DNA of 6,731 nucleotides from positions 1 through 6,731 of the forward strand of contig JAAXQB010000238.1 of NCBI GenBank assembly GCA_012329085.1, written 5' to 3'. A model generated the notes under the pieces. It was not told the DNA's origin, did not search any database, and saw only the letters and a program-made list of their open reading frames with translations. Origin of the DNA: Methanosarcinales archaeon (GTDB taxonomy: Archaea > Halobacteriota > Methanosarcinia > Methanosarcinales > Methanosarcinaceae). Shown here piece by piece: positions 1 to 5,603 of this stretch (its first letter is position 1; every line of letters starts with the position of its first letter). The translations under genes were made by a program, and so were the position numbers.

Positions 1-50
1 ATATTTTAAATAATTATTTTTCATATTTCATAATTGCCTTGTTTTTTATA

Positions 51-102
51 GCTCGTTCGGAAAGCACATTCGGAAAGCTCATTCGGAAAGCACATTCGGA
101 AC
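51..102. repeat. 13-bp tandem array, four copies
   Basis: Four units start at 51, 64, 77 and 90 with consensus gcWcRttcggaaM. The third base alternates t/a/t/a, which gives a weak 26-bp higher-order period. Each unit is one left arm of the nested palindrome plus a gaaa/gaac joint. Confidence 0.85.
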
Positions 103-215
103 GAATGGGCGTATGAGAAAATCTTTGATTTTCGAACGAATGAGCGTATGAGAAAATCTTTGATTTTCGAACGAATGTGCGTATGAGAAAACCGAAGGTT
201 TTCGAACGAACGATC
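102..215. repeat. 35-bp tandem array, about 3.3 copies
   Basis: The word gcgtatgag recurs at 109, 144 and 179, and a diverged copy (tcgtttgca) starts at 214, so the period is exactly 35 bp. Each unit is a 9-nt right arm plus a hairpin. Hairpins at 117-133 and 152-168 are GAAAATC-ttt-GATTTTC. The third, at 187-203, is GAAAACC-gaa-GGTTTTC, where both stem strands changed together. There are no unique spacers, so this is not a CRISPR array. Confidence 0.85.
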
Positions 216-219
216 GTTT

Positions 220-242
220 GCACATTTTCAAAGAAAATGGGC
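220..242. repeat. Hairpin with AAA loop
   Basis: Arms gcacattttc (220-229) and gaaaatgggc (233-242) enclose an aaa loop with one mismatch. The gcaca/tgggc ends repeat the mismatch seen between arms 90-98 and 102-110, so this looks like a related module. Confidence 0.65.
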
Positions 243-256
243 GTAAACACTCAAAC

Positions 257-300
257 TTTTCAGAATACACATACTCCAAAGGAGTATGTGTTCTAGAAAA
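257..300. repeat. Long imperfect hairpin
   Basis: A perfect 11-bp core, ACACATACTCC (267-277) and GGAGTATGTGT (281-291), encloses an aaa loop. Outside the core, AGA (262-264) can pair with TCT (292-294) and TTTTC (257-261) with GAAAA (296-300), giving about 19 pairs with two small bulges. Its 5' side lies in the 19-nt word taaacactcaaacttttca (244-262), which recurs at 6035-6053. The outer GAAAA strand is shared with the next hairpin (296-312: GAAAATC-tct-GATTTTC), so the two stems are mutually exclusive. Confidence 0.7.
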
Positions 301-338
301 TCTCTGATTTTCGATTGAGTTTAAGAAAATCTTTGATA

Positions 339-359
339 GCTCGTTCGGAACGAACGAGA
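339..359. repeat. Simple GCTCGTTCG-type hairpin
   Basis: The left arm at 339-347 is identical to the outermost left arm at 51-59. After a GAA loop (348-350) the right arm at 351-359 pairs over 8 bp. It is followed by tattaaaaaa (360-369), and the 1468-1488 hairpin has the same follower. This looks like the uninterrupted form of the outer arms of the nested structure. Confidence 0.75.
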
Positions 360-429
360 TATTAAAAAAGAAAATTTTAAAATAAAATCCCAATGATTTT
401 ATCTTTTTTACAAAAATTTACCATAACTA

Positions 430-440
430 TTATATAATAT
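430..440 (+). promoter_or_regulatory. Possible TATA box
   Basis: The stretch ttatataatat resembles an archaeal TATA box. It sits about 50 bases before the ATG at 485 and would give a short leader of roughly 20-25 nt. No purine-rich BRE is obvious, and the whole area is AT-rich, so this is weak. No strong Shine-Dalgarno precedes the ATG either; only atgaga around 471-476. Confidence 0.35.
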
Positions 441-484
441 AAAAACAATATAAAATATGTATAAAAAAATATGAGACCTATATC

Positions 485-1249
485 ATGATAAAAAAAATAA
501 ATATTTTAACAATTTTATTAATTACAATTCTTTGTATTGCACCAATAGTGCAAAGCATACCACAATTGCCATCAACAATTTATGGCACATTGTATATTGA
601 TGGATTGCCAGCCCCAGTTGGAACAGTTATAGAAGCAGTTGCAGAAGGTATTCAAAATGTAAATAATGGAAATCCATTTACTATTGTAGAAGAAGGAAAA
701 TATCAAATTGCAATTACAGGCGTTAGTTCCGGAACAAATATTACATTTAAAATTAATAATGAATTTCAAGCCAATCAGCAATATGAATTTAAAGGTGCAG
801 GATCGATTTCAACTCTTAATTTAACAATATCAACTAACGGTGCTGGTACGGGAGCTGGTGGTGGTACGGGAGCTGGTGGTGGTGGTGGTGCTGGTGGTGG
901 TGGTGCTGGTGGTGGTGGTGCTGGTGGTGGTGGTGCCGGTAGAATAATAGACCCAATGCCATCTCCTGCACAAGTAGAGATTAATGAATATGCACAAGAG
1001 CATACAAACAAAGAATCTAACTTATCTACTGAAAAAGTGTTGGAGCCTATAAATAAAACAGAAAATGCCTATTTATCTACAGTACAGCAACAAGATCCAA
1101 ATAATATGATGGTTGAACAACAAGATGATGTTAACGAGCAAGAAAATGAAGAGGAAGAAAATCAAGTAATTCCCGGATTTGGTGTAATTTTAACCCTATT
1201 TGGCATATTTGCTGCATTGTATGGTCTATCTATAAATAAAAAAGATTAA
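485..1249 (+). CDS. PGF-CTERM-type surface protein with Gly/Ala tract
   Basis: This 254-residue protein is exported and anchored at the cell surface; the specific role is unknown. Residues 1-25 are a Lys-led hydrophobic signal peptide. Residues about 28-117 look like a beta-sandwich domain, with the pattern LPSTIYGTLYIDGLPAPVGT and then an INN/LNLTIS end, as in archaeal surface proteins. Residues 120-152 are a Gly/Ala/Thr tract, and 160-228 are an acidic Gln/Asn/Glu-rich linker. The C-terminus has PGF at 230-232, a hydrophobic span to about 250, and NKKD. That is the layout of a PGF-CTERM tail, which archaeosortase A processes in euryarchaea. Sequons at N85, N112, N179 and N190 suggest N-glycosylation. 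The ATG at 485 is chosen because it gives a complete signal peptide. The gene is monocistronic and convergent with the next one. The surface-anchor call is firm; the function is not assigned. Confidence 0.85.
   Translation: MIKKINILTILLITILCIAPIVQSIPQLPSTIYGTLYIDGLPAPVGTVIEAVAEGIQNVNNGNPFTIVEEGKYQIAITGVSSGTNITFKINNEFQANQQYEFKGAGSISTLNLTISTNGAGTGAGGGTGAGGGGGAGGGGAGGGGAGGGGAGRIIDPMPSPAQVEINEYAQEHTNKESNLSTEKVLEPINKTENAYLSTVQQQDPNNMMVEQQDDVNEQENEEEENQVIPGFGVILTLFGIFAALYGLSINKKD
842..940 (+). repeat. In-frame GCT/GGT codon repeat (Gly-rich linker)
   Basis: Residues 120-152 are encoded almost only by GGT and GCT. From 890 a 15-bp unit, GCT followed by four GGT, repeats three times (890, 905, 920) and then continues as GCC GGT. 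Such a tract can expand or contract in steps of 3 or 15 bp without breaking the frame. It probably forms a flexible linker between the folded domain and the acidic stalk. The reverse strand reads as a Pro/Ala-rich frame, which is only a shadow. Confidence 0.85.
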
Positions 1250-1467
1250 AATAGACTTAGGCTTGCAAATTAAAAACAATTTTCATTATGAATTATGATT
1301 TTAATCAATCGTGCTATTCAAATTATAATAAAATAATAAAGGCTTAAACTTAAGCAATCGATATCATAATTTAATCAATTTTTGCAAATAATTTTGATTT
1401 GATAAAAAAATTAAAAAATGCAATTATTATCTGCCACATATATTCCATTTATAAAATATATTTTAAC

Positions 1468-1488
1468 GCTCATTCGTTTCGAATGAGC
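1468..1488. repeat. Perfect 9-bp palindrome with TTT loop
   Basis: GCTCATTCG (1468-1476), TTT, CGAATGAGC (1480-1488), followed by tattaaaaaa. The arms equal the third left arm (77-85) and its partner (137-145) in the left block. The follower is shared with the hairpin at 339-359. It is an isolated member of the same dispersed family. Confidence 0.8.
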
Positions 1489-1776
1489 TATTAAAAAAAT
1501 ATTTGCAGAATAATTGTTGGTTTTATTTTGATATGTCATTATTGAGCATATTTTATAATCACGCATTCTCAAATAAAAATTTATTTAAAATGAAATGTGT
1601 GTTTAAAAAACATTTAAGGGGATAGATATAATAGCTATATTTTATTCATTTTATACAATTGAAGAAAACTTTAATTTTTCAGATTTAGTTTAATTTGCTA
1701 TATTCTATATCACTTACAATTAAAAAAATATAAAAATATTGACGAGTGTGCGTAAAATATAAGCCATTTGATATTT

Positions 1777-1810
1777 GTGCAGGATTTATTTATTTAACTG
1801 TATCCTACAC
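1777..1810 (-). terminator. Possible terminator hairpin after the DUF5667-like gene
   Basis: GTGCAGGAT (1777-1785) and ATCCTACAC (1802-1810) form a stem with one mismatch and a 16-nt loop. It lies 15 bases beyond the TGA at 1825-1827 that would end the frame-restored gene. There is no strong T-run on the minus strand after it, so termination is uncertain. Confidence 0.3.
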
Positions 1811-1824
1811 CATAATATACACTT

Positions 1825-2097
1825 TCAATAATTATCGATTCTATTTTTTACACAATCTGCAAGACTTGATGCTAATTCACTAAGTCTGTATGCTTCATTA
1901 TAATTGCCTGCTTCGTATGCCAATTCTGCACTTCTAAGATTTACTCTTGCATCATCAAGAATGTTAATTAACTCTGCATCATCAAGAATGTTAATTAACT
2001 CTGCATCAGTTATATTTCTTGCAGATATGAGTGTTTTAGTTTCTCTGATTTCAACCCTTGAATCATTTAATTCTTTTAGAATATTATCAAAAAATCA
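1825..2097 (-). pseudogene. Detached third module of the DUF5667-like protein
   Basis: Read one frame away from the main gene, this stretch encodes DNILKELNDSRVEIRET and continues as a third copy of the 76-residue module, ending IDNY and TGA (1825-1827). The frame is joined to the upstream gene by adding one T to the six-T run at 2089-2094 (minus-strand sense), which gives a product of about 609 residues. Copy spacing supports one lost base: modules 1 and 2 are separated by 36 bp, but modules 2 and 3 by 98 bp instead of a multiple of three. The copy is otherwise well preserved, with no internal stop, so the break is recent or an assembly error. It has no start of its own. Confidence 0.8.
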
Positions 2098-2678
2098 TTT
2101 ATAGAATTGTTAGTGGAATCATTATCAAAATCATTATTAGGATTGTTATTATAAGATTCATTATTTGATTTATTACCAGAATCGCCATCAATCATATCCT
2201 CTACACGATCTGCAAGACTTGATGCTAATTCACTAAGTTTGTATGCTTCATTATAATTGCCTGTTTCGTATGCCAATTCTGCACTTCTAAGATTTACTCT
2301 TGCATCATTAAGAATGTTAATTAACTCTGCATCAGTTATATTTCTTGCAGCCATAATTAATTCAGTTTCTCTAATTTCAACCCTTGAATCATTTAATTCT
2401 TTTAAAGCATCATATTTATCGCCTTTGTAAGATTCATAATTTTCATTATCATCAATCATATCCTCTACACGATCTGCAAGACTTGATGCTAATTCACTAA
2501 GTCTGTATGTTTCATTATAATTGCCTGTTTCGTATGCCAATTCTGCACTTCTAAGATTTACTCTTGCATCATTAAGAATGCCAATCAACTCTGCATCAGT
2601 TATATCTCTTGTAGCCATAAGTAATTCAGTTTCTCTGATTTCAGATTTTGCATCATTTAATTCTTCTAAAGCATCATA
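1834..2678 (-). repeat. Three tandem ~228-bp modules encoding helical repeats
   Basis: Module 1 (2451-2678) and module 2 (2187-2414) are each 228 bp, or 76 residues. Module 3 (1834-2088) is 255 bp because of an internal 27-bp duplication. Shared signatures are ELND, EIRET, ITDAELI, ARVNLRSAELAYE.GNYNE and LSELASSLAD. The pattern of paired helices with alanines and GNY turns resembles TPR-like hairpins. A degenerate fourth copy lies further upstream at protein residues about 278-319 (KEQLNLAKFNFNNENYVLAF). Nucleotide identity between modules is high, so the duplication looks recent. Confidence 0.9.
1949..2002. repeat. Exact 27-bp tandem duplication
   Basis: The 27-bp unit at 1949-1975 is repeated without change at 1976-2002. 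On the minus strand it encodes DAELINILD twice. Modules 1 and 2 carry it once, so the extra copy arose in module 3. It keeps the local reading frame. Confidence 0.95.
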
Positions 2679-3653
2679 CCCATAATCTTCATCATAGTCA
2701 ATCCTATCTTCTACACTATCTACAAGGGATTCTGCCATCAATGCATATCTAAATGCCAATACATAATTTTCATTATTGAAATTAAATTTCGCAAGGTTTA
2801 ATTGTTCTTTTGCACCCTCCATTATAATTAAAACTTCTGAATCTATGATATTAGTTAATTTTATATCAATCAATGCATCCATTAAATATTCATTAACATA
2901 TTCAATCTTTTCTTGTGCTCTTTCTTTCATTGAAATGAGCCCCATATTATTTTCAATTAACTCTATTTCAATTTCAACTTCAAATTTACTTAAATTAGCA
3001 TATTTCATAAATTCATGTTTTGTATCAGTCCTTACATTTTCAATTTCAATTTTAATTTCAGTTATATTAGTTTGAAGATTGTTTATGATTTGTTTGATTA
3101 AAGCTATTGATTCATCTGTAATATTGCCTTCAATAGTTAATTTAATTTCAACATCATTGCCAAATTGTTCGATTCGTGTTATGTGTCTTAAAATTTCTAT
3201 TTCTATTTCAACTTCGAGTTCCATTTCTTTTGAAATATTACTATTTTTAATATTAGGAATGTTTTCCAATGCAGTATTTAATACAGAATTGTGTTCTTCT
3301 GCTGCAATTGCCATCGCATCGAAGTTTTCATTTCTTGCCATTAATTCAGTTTCTGCCATTCTTTCTCTTGCAATTTCAAGACTTGTTTTAATTTGTGATT
3401 CTGCACCTCCAAATTGAGATAATAATAAATCAATATCATCGATAATTGTATCTATCACATAAAATAAATCATCAGGTGTTGTTCCAGCTTCATATTCAAG
3501 TTCTGCCAATTCTATGATTGTTTGGTTGGTTCGAATGGTTATACTTGGTTGATTTGTAGTTTCTGCAAATGCAGTTCCAAATGATGCGGTTGTAATGATT
3601 AATGCAATACCAAGCATCAATATAGTTCTTATTGTTTGAGTTATTTTAGTCAT
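2076..3653 (-). CDS. Exported DUF5667-like helical repeat protein, frameshifted at the 3' end
   Basis: This 525-residue reading frame encodes a secreted or envelope-associated protein of unknown function. Residues 1-30 are a signal peptide with a hydrophobic core and an AFA cleavage site. Residues about 57-135 (TTPDDLFYVIDTIIDD, then LEIARERMAETELMARNENFDAM) match the DUF5667 pattern known from archaeal and bacterial surface proteins. Residues 140-270 are charged, coiled-coil-like helices with EVEIEIE motifs. Modules follow at 326-401 and 414-489, then a Ser/Asn/Asp-rich linker. The frame then runs into NDFLIIF and TAA only because one base is missing. With it restored, the protein continues through a third module to about 609 residues. 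The ATG at 3653 is preceded by a good Shine-Dalgarno. There is no PGF-CTERM tail or other membrane anchor. It is convergent with the PGF-CTERM gene and divergent from the M55 gene. Confidence 0.85.
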   Translation of the reverse strand: MTKITQTIRTILMLGIALIITTASFGTAFAETTNQPSITIRTNQTIIELAELEYEAGTTPDDLFYVIDTIIDDIDLLLSQFGGAESQIKTSLEIARERMAETELMARNENFDAMAIAAEEHNSVLNTALENIPNIKNSNISKEMELEVEIEIEILRHITRIEQFGNDVEIKLTIEGNITDESIALIKQIINNLQTNITEIKIEIENVRTDTKHEFMKYANLSKFEVEIEIELIENNMGLISMKERAQEKIEYVNEYLMDALIDIKLTNIIDSEVLIIMEGAKEQLNLAKFNFNNENYVLAFRYALMAESLVDSVEDRIDYDEDYGYDALEELNDAKSEIRETELLMATRDITDAELIGILNDARVNLRSAELAYETGNYNETYRLSELASSLADRVEDMIDDNENYESYKGDKYDALKELNDSRVEIRETELIMAARNITDAELINILNDARVNLRSAELAYETGNYNEAYKLSELASSLADRVEDMIDGDSGNKSNNESYNNNPNNDFDNDSTNNSINDFLIIF

Positions 3654-3661
3654 ATTTAATT

Positions 3662-3669
3662 TGCTCCTT
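3662..3669 (-). promoter_or_regulatory. Shine-Dalgarno for the DUF5667-like gene
   Basis: On the minus strand the sequence aaggagc lies about 10 bases before the ATG at 3653 and fixes that start. An AT-rich TATA-like stretch at 3682-3690 is probably too close for the transcript to include this site, so the promoter is not assigned. Confidence 0.7.
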
Positions 3670-4024
3670 AGTTTATTATTAGTATATAATTTTATTTTTG
3701 TTTGATAATTTTTCGTAGCACATTTAATTCATGTCACAATCAAAGATTTGCAACCGTTCTATATCTTTAGCATAGAATTGCGCATGCTACATTTGCTTTG
3801 CGCTCGATACCCTATAAAGGATGGAAGAGCTTTAATATGTATTCTGGAATTTCAATTCAAAAAATGGAAAAGCGATTCCATATAATGAAAAACACCTTTC
3901 AGAAAATGGAATTGAATAAATTTTAGAATTTAATATATAAAGTTTTCTTAGATTTACATTTTGTAGAAAAGTATAATTTAAATGAACTCCAATTATATTG
4001 TAAAGTTTAAAAGAATTTGAATGG

Positions 4025-4058
4025 ATATTGTAAAATATCAAAAAATATCAAAAGATAC
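4025..4058 (+). promoter_or_regulatory. 10-bp-phased direct repeats before the M55 gene
   Basis: The unit aaatatcaaa occurs at 4033 and 4043, followed by agatacca at 4053. The decamer atattgtaaa occurs at 3995 and again at 4025, exactly 30 bp apart. Spacing by whole helical turns just before the ATG at 4083 could mark an operator, but simple-sequence AT repeats are common here. No Shine-Dalgarno is visible before the ATG. Confidence 0.3.
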
Positions 4059-4082
4059 CATAAAAAAAATAAGTAAAACAAT

Positions 4083-4916
4083 ATGAAGTTATACATTAGT
4101 GCAGACATGGAAGGAATTACTGGCGTGACTAATTGGGATGAAGTAAATAAATCAATGCCCGATTACAAAATATTTTCCAATCAAATGACAAATGAAGTAA
4201 AAGCCGCATGCGATGGTATAAATGAAGCTGAAATTCAAGTATCAACAAATTCTGATTGTTTTAATATGAAAGAAATAGTTGTAAATGATGCACACGATAG
4301 TGCAAGAAATATTGATGTTTTGAAACTTCCCAAAAATATAGAAATAATAAGAGGATGGAGCATTGAGCCGCTTTGTATGTTTCAAGGGCTTGATGAAAGC
4401 TTTGATGCGGTAATAATGATTGGGTATCATTCGCCTTCTAATTCTGATGGCAATCCATTATCGCATACACTAAGTTCAAATAAGATTACATCTATAAAAT
4501 TTAATGGTTCTATTGCATCTGAATTTCTTGTTGGGGCATATACAGCAGCATATTTTAATATTCCTGTGTTATTTGTATCTGGTGATGAAACATTATGCAA
4601 AGAAGTTAAAGAATTAAATGTAAATATTAAAACAGTTTCTGTAATGAGGGGTGTCGGAGCATCAACTGTTAGCATACATCCATGCGTTGCAATCGAGAGG
4701 ATAAAAAATAGTGTAAAAGAGTCACTTATGCAAAATATTAGGATGTGTAAAATTGAACTTCCAAAAGAATTTATTGTAGAAGTGCAATATAAAAATCATA
4801 AAGATGCATACAAATCTTCATATTATCCAGGAGTTGAAAAGATTGATTCGCATACACTTTTATTTAAGACTAATGATTTCTATGAAGTGTTAAGAACATT
4901 GTTTTTTGTGATATAA
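4083..4916 (+). CDS. M55-family D-aminopeptidase (DppA-like)
   Basis: This 277-residue protein is a cytoplasmic zinc aminopeptidase of family M55. In Bacillus the DppA member cleaves N-terminal D-amino acids from short peptides; substrates of archaeal members are unclear. The N-terminus MKLYISADMEGITGV is diagnostic, with D8 and E10 as metal ligands. H71 in VNDAHD, H116 in GYH, and E147 in ASEFLVGAY complete the expected zinc site, and H128 in LSHT matches the catalytic histidine. Length is typical of the family (about 270). Compared with DppA from memory, about 11 extra residues sit near 49-63, before H71. The C-terminus (LFKTNDFYEVLRTLFFVI) is full. There is no signal peptide. The gene stands alone, without peptide transporter genes nearby. 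The family call is firm; the physiological role is inferred only. Confidence 0.92.
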   Translation: MKLYISADMEGITGVTNWDEVNKSMPDYKIFSNQMTNEVKAACDGINEAEIQVSTNSDCFNMKEIVVNDAHDSARNIDVLKLPKNIEIIRGWSIEPLCMFQGLDESFDAVIMIGYHSPSNSDGNPLSHTLSSNKITSIKFNGSIASEFLVGAYTAAYFNIPVLFVSGDETLCKEVKELNVNIKTVSVMRGVGASTVSIHPCVAIERIKNSVKESLMQNIRMCKIELPKEFIVEVQYKNHKDAYKSSYYPGVEKIDSHTLLFKTNDFYEVLRTLFFVI

Positions 4917-4920
4917 ATTT

Positions 4921-4938
4921 AAAAATTTTTTGCAATTT
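4921..4938 (+). terminator. T-run after the M55 gene
   Basis: Six T at 4926-4931 and a further T run soon after follow the TAA by about 10 bases. Archaeal transcription often stops at such runs without a hairpin. The general AT-richness makes this uncertain. Confidence 0.35.
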
Positions 4939-4993
4939 TGACAATCCCTCTTTAAAATCCAGAATAGTTTCCCCATAGAAAATTCAATCTTGG

Positions 4994-5079
4994 TTGTTTT
5001 TTATAGTATATAACTTATAAAGTTATATATTAAACACGCATATCATTCCGATACGCTGTTCAAAGAAATTTCCAATTTT
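4994..5079. repeat. Palindromic repeat, copy left of the MntA/HepT pair
   Basis: It begins with the leader ttgttttttata (4994-5005), the same 12 bases that precede the nested palindrome at 51. A perfect 10-bp stem with a 3-nt loop follows (arms 5007-5016 and 5020-5029, loop ATA). Then come taaacac (5031-5037) and aaagaaatttccaattt (5062-5078). The stem, taaacac and the last block recur in the same order and orientation at 6011-6079. The stem sequence itself is unrelated to the GCTCGTTCG arms. Confidence 0.8.
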
Positions 5080-5203
5080 TTGATTCCAATTTAGATGGAC
5101 ACACTTCCTTTTAAGAATATGGGTGATTAATAAACATAGGCATATCCATGTAATTGAGCCATAAATATTTTTCTATTTATAATAGATATAATTAAAATAT
5201 TGT

Positions 5204-5577
5204 TCATTCTACTATCTTTAATATAACATCTGAAAGCTCATCTATTTTGCTAAAAGCCTCTTCTACGATTTCTATATCAAGTCAATCATATTTATGGACG
5301 ATTGCATTTCTTATATCATTATATTTCCTCAATAGCGCCCCATCTTTCATAGAAATTGTGTCATTTTTAATTAATTTTTCAATATTTGTATAATCATCTT
5401 CAACAACCAAGCCAATATCTTTTGTTTTCATGGCTGATAGATCCATAGCAATTTAACACACATCTGTAAAGAATATAATAATGCACGCTCTGTAACATCA
5501 TCTTCTATACTATGGTTGTTGATAAATTCTATTTCATTTTCAAAAAATTCTATTTTTTTAAGGTGCCTTTTTTCCAT
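5204..5577 (-). pseudogene. hepT: HepT-like HEPN toxin, broken by a frameshift and a TGA
   Basis: This is the toxin half of a MntA/HepT (type VII) toxin-antitoxin pair; intact HepT proteins are HEPN RNases. Translation starts well (MEKRHLKKIEFFENEIEFI, then ERALLYSLQMCVK) but ends at a TGA at 5428-5430 after 49 residues. Adding one A to the AAA at 5452-5454 (minus sense) joins it to IAMDLSAMKTKDIGLVVEDD. That continues to the catalytic RNAIVH (R-x4-H) motif. A second lesion, TGA at 5282-5284, follows HKYD; beyond it LDIEIVEEAFSKIDEL runs to the natural stop at 5204-5206. The restored length, about 124 residues, fits the family. The ATG at 5577 has a strong Shine-Dalgarno. It lies 27 bp after the antitoxin stop, so the two were one operon. 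Confidence 0.8.
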
Positions 5578-5588
5578 CTAACCTAAAG

Positions 5589-5597
5589 CCCTCCTTT
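5589..5597 (-). promoter_or_regulatory. Strong Shine-Dalgarno for the HEPN gene
   Basis: On the minus strand aaaggaggg lies about 11 bases before the ATG at 5577, between the antitoxin's tandem TGA-TAA stop and the toxin start. Its preservation beside a broken toxin suggests the decay is recent. Confidence 0.75.
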
Positions 5598-5603
5598 GCT
5601 TTA

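Larger units (their letters stand above)
51..215. repeat. Nested multi-arm palindrome (L1-L4 / R1-R4)
   Basis: Four 9-nt left arms lie at 51-59 (gctcgttcg), 64-72 (gcacattcg), 77-85 (gctcattcg) and 90-98 (gcacattcg). Four right arms lie at 102-110 (cgaatgggc), 137-145 (cgaatgagc), 172-180 (cgaatgtgc) and 207-215 (cgaacgatc). Arm 3 pairs perfectly with the 137 arm and arm 2 perfectly with the 172 arm. Arms 4 and 1 pair with the 102 and 207 arms with one mismatch each. The order is therefore properly nested, and bases that differ between arms are matched on the partner side. Left arms are separated by gaaa and right arms by 26-nt spacers that are themselves hairpins. Confidence 0.8.
39..369. 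repeat. Palindrome-rich non-coding block
   Basis: This block is built almost entirely of short inverted repeats with 3-nt loops, and its TTCG/CGAA-rich arms stand out from the AT-rich surroundings. In order it holds a leader ttgttttttata (39-50), a 13-bp tandem array (51-102), a 35-bp tandem array (102-215), a hairpin with arms 220-229/233-242, a long imperfect hairpin (257-300), a hairpin 296-312, and a simple hairpin 339-359 followed by tattaaaaaa. Minus-strand open frames cross it, but they only translate the repeats. I see no protein family and no transposase. It could be a cluster of small non-autonomous palindromic elements, a structured RNA, or a DNA-structure element. The repeats are seen directly; the function is unknown. 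Confidence 0.85.
1250..1824. other. AT-rich intergenic spacer between convergent genes
   Basis: There is no credible coding frame or structural RNA here. It contains the perfect palindrome at 1468-1488, an A/T palindrome around 1571-1586 (AAATAAA-aa-TTTATTT), and the word cgagtgtgcgta (1743-1754). That word matches 11 of 12 bases of 172-183 in the left repeat block and may be a decayed remnant. Near its right end is the hairpin 1777-1810. Both flanking genes end towards this spacer. Confidence 0.6.
3654..4082. other. Divergent intergenic region
   Basis: It holds the start signals of two divergent genes and no credible coding frame. Inverted repeats include TTCTAT/ATAGAA around 3757-3777, TTCAATTC with GAATTGAA around 3848-3916, and ATGGAA-aagcga-TTCCAT inside the latter. 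The stretch aaaaacacctttcagaaaatgg (3889-3910) is loosely like the 244-262 word, so a worn repeat copy may lie here. The TATA-like tttaatatataaag near 3929-3942 could serve the M55 gene with a leader of about 115 nt. Confidence 0.45.

Noticed and set aside
102..225. CRISPR array with 35-bp period
   Set aside because: Whole units repeat, including what would be spacers, and there are no cas genes.
14..393. Two minus-strand open frames across the left block (14-250 and 79-393)
   Set aside because: They only translate the palindromic repeats (FENQRFSHT-like words recurring), with no start signals or family features.
775..1011. Pro/Ala-rich minus-strand frame
   Set aside because: It is the complement of the Gly/Ala codon tract in the real plus-strand gene.
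2776..3417. Plus-strand frames opposite the DUF5667-like gene
   Set aside because: Shadows of a convincing gene with signal peptide, Shine-Dalgarno and internal repeats; the same holds for 1904-2104.
3525..3540. tRNA T-loop-like word (ggttcgaat)
   Set aside because: It lies inside the DUF5667-like coding region, and no cloverleaf arms can be found around it.
3832..4041. 69-codon minus-strand frame in the divergent intergenic region
   Set aside because: Low-complexity AT-rich translation, no start signal and no recognisable family.
5282..5284. UGA read as an amino acid in the HEPN gene
   Set aside because: Other frames in the window end naturally at TGA, and the same gene has an independent frameshift, so a nonsense mutation is simpler.
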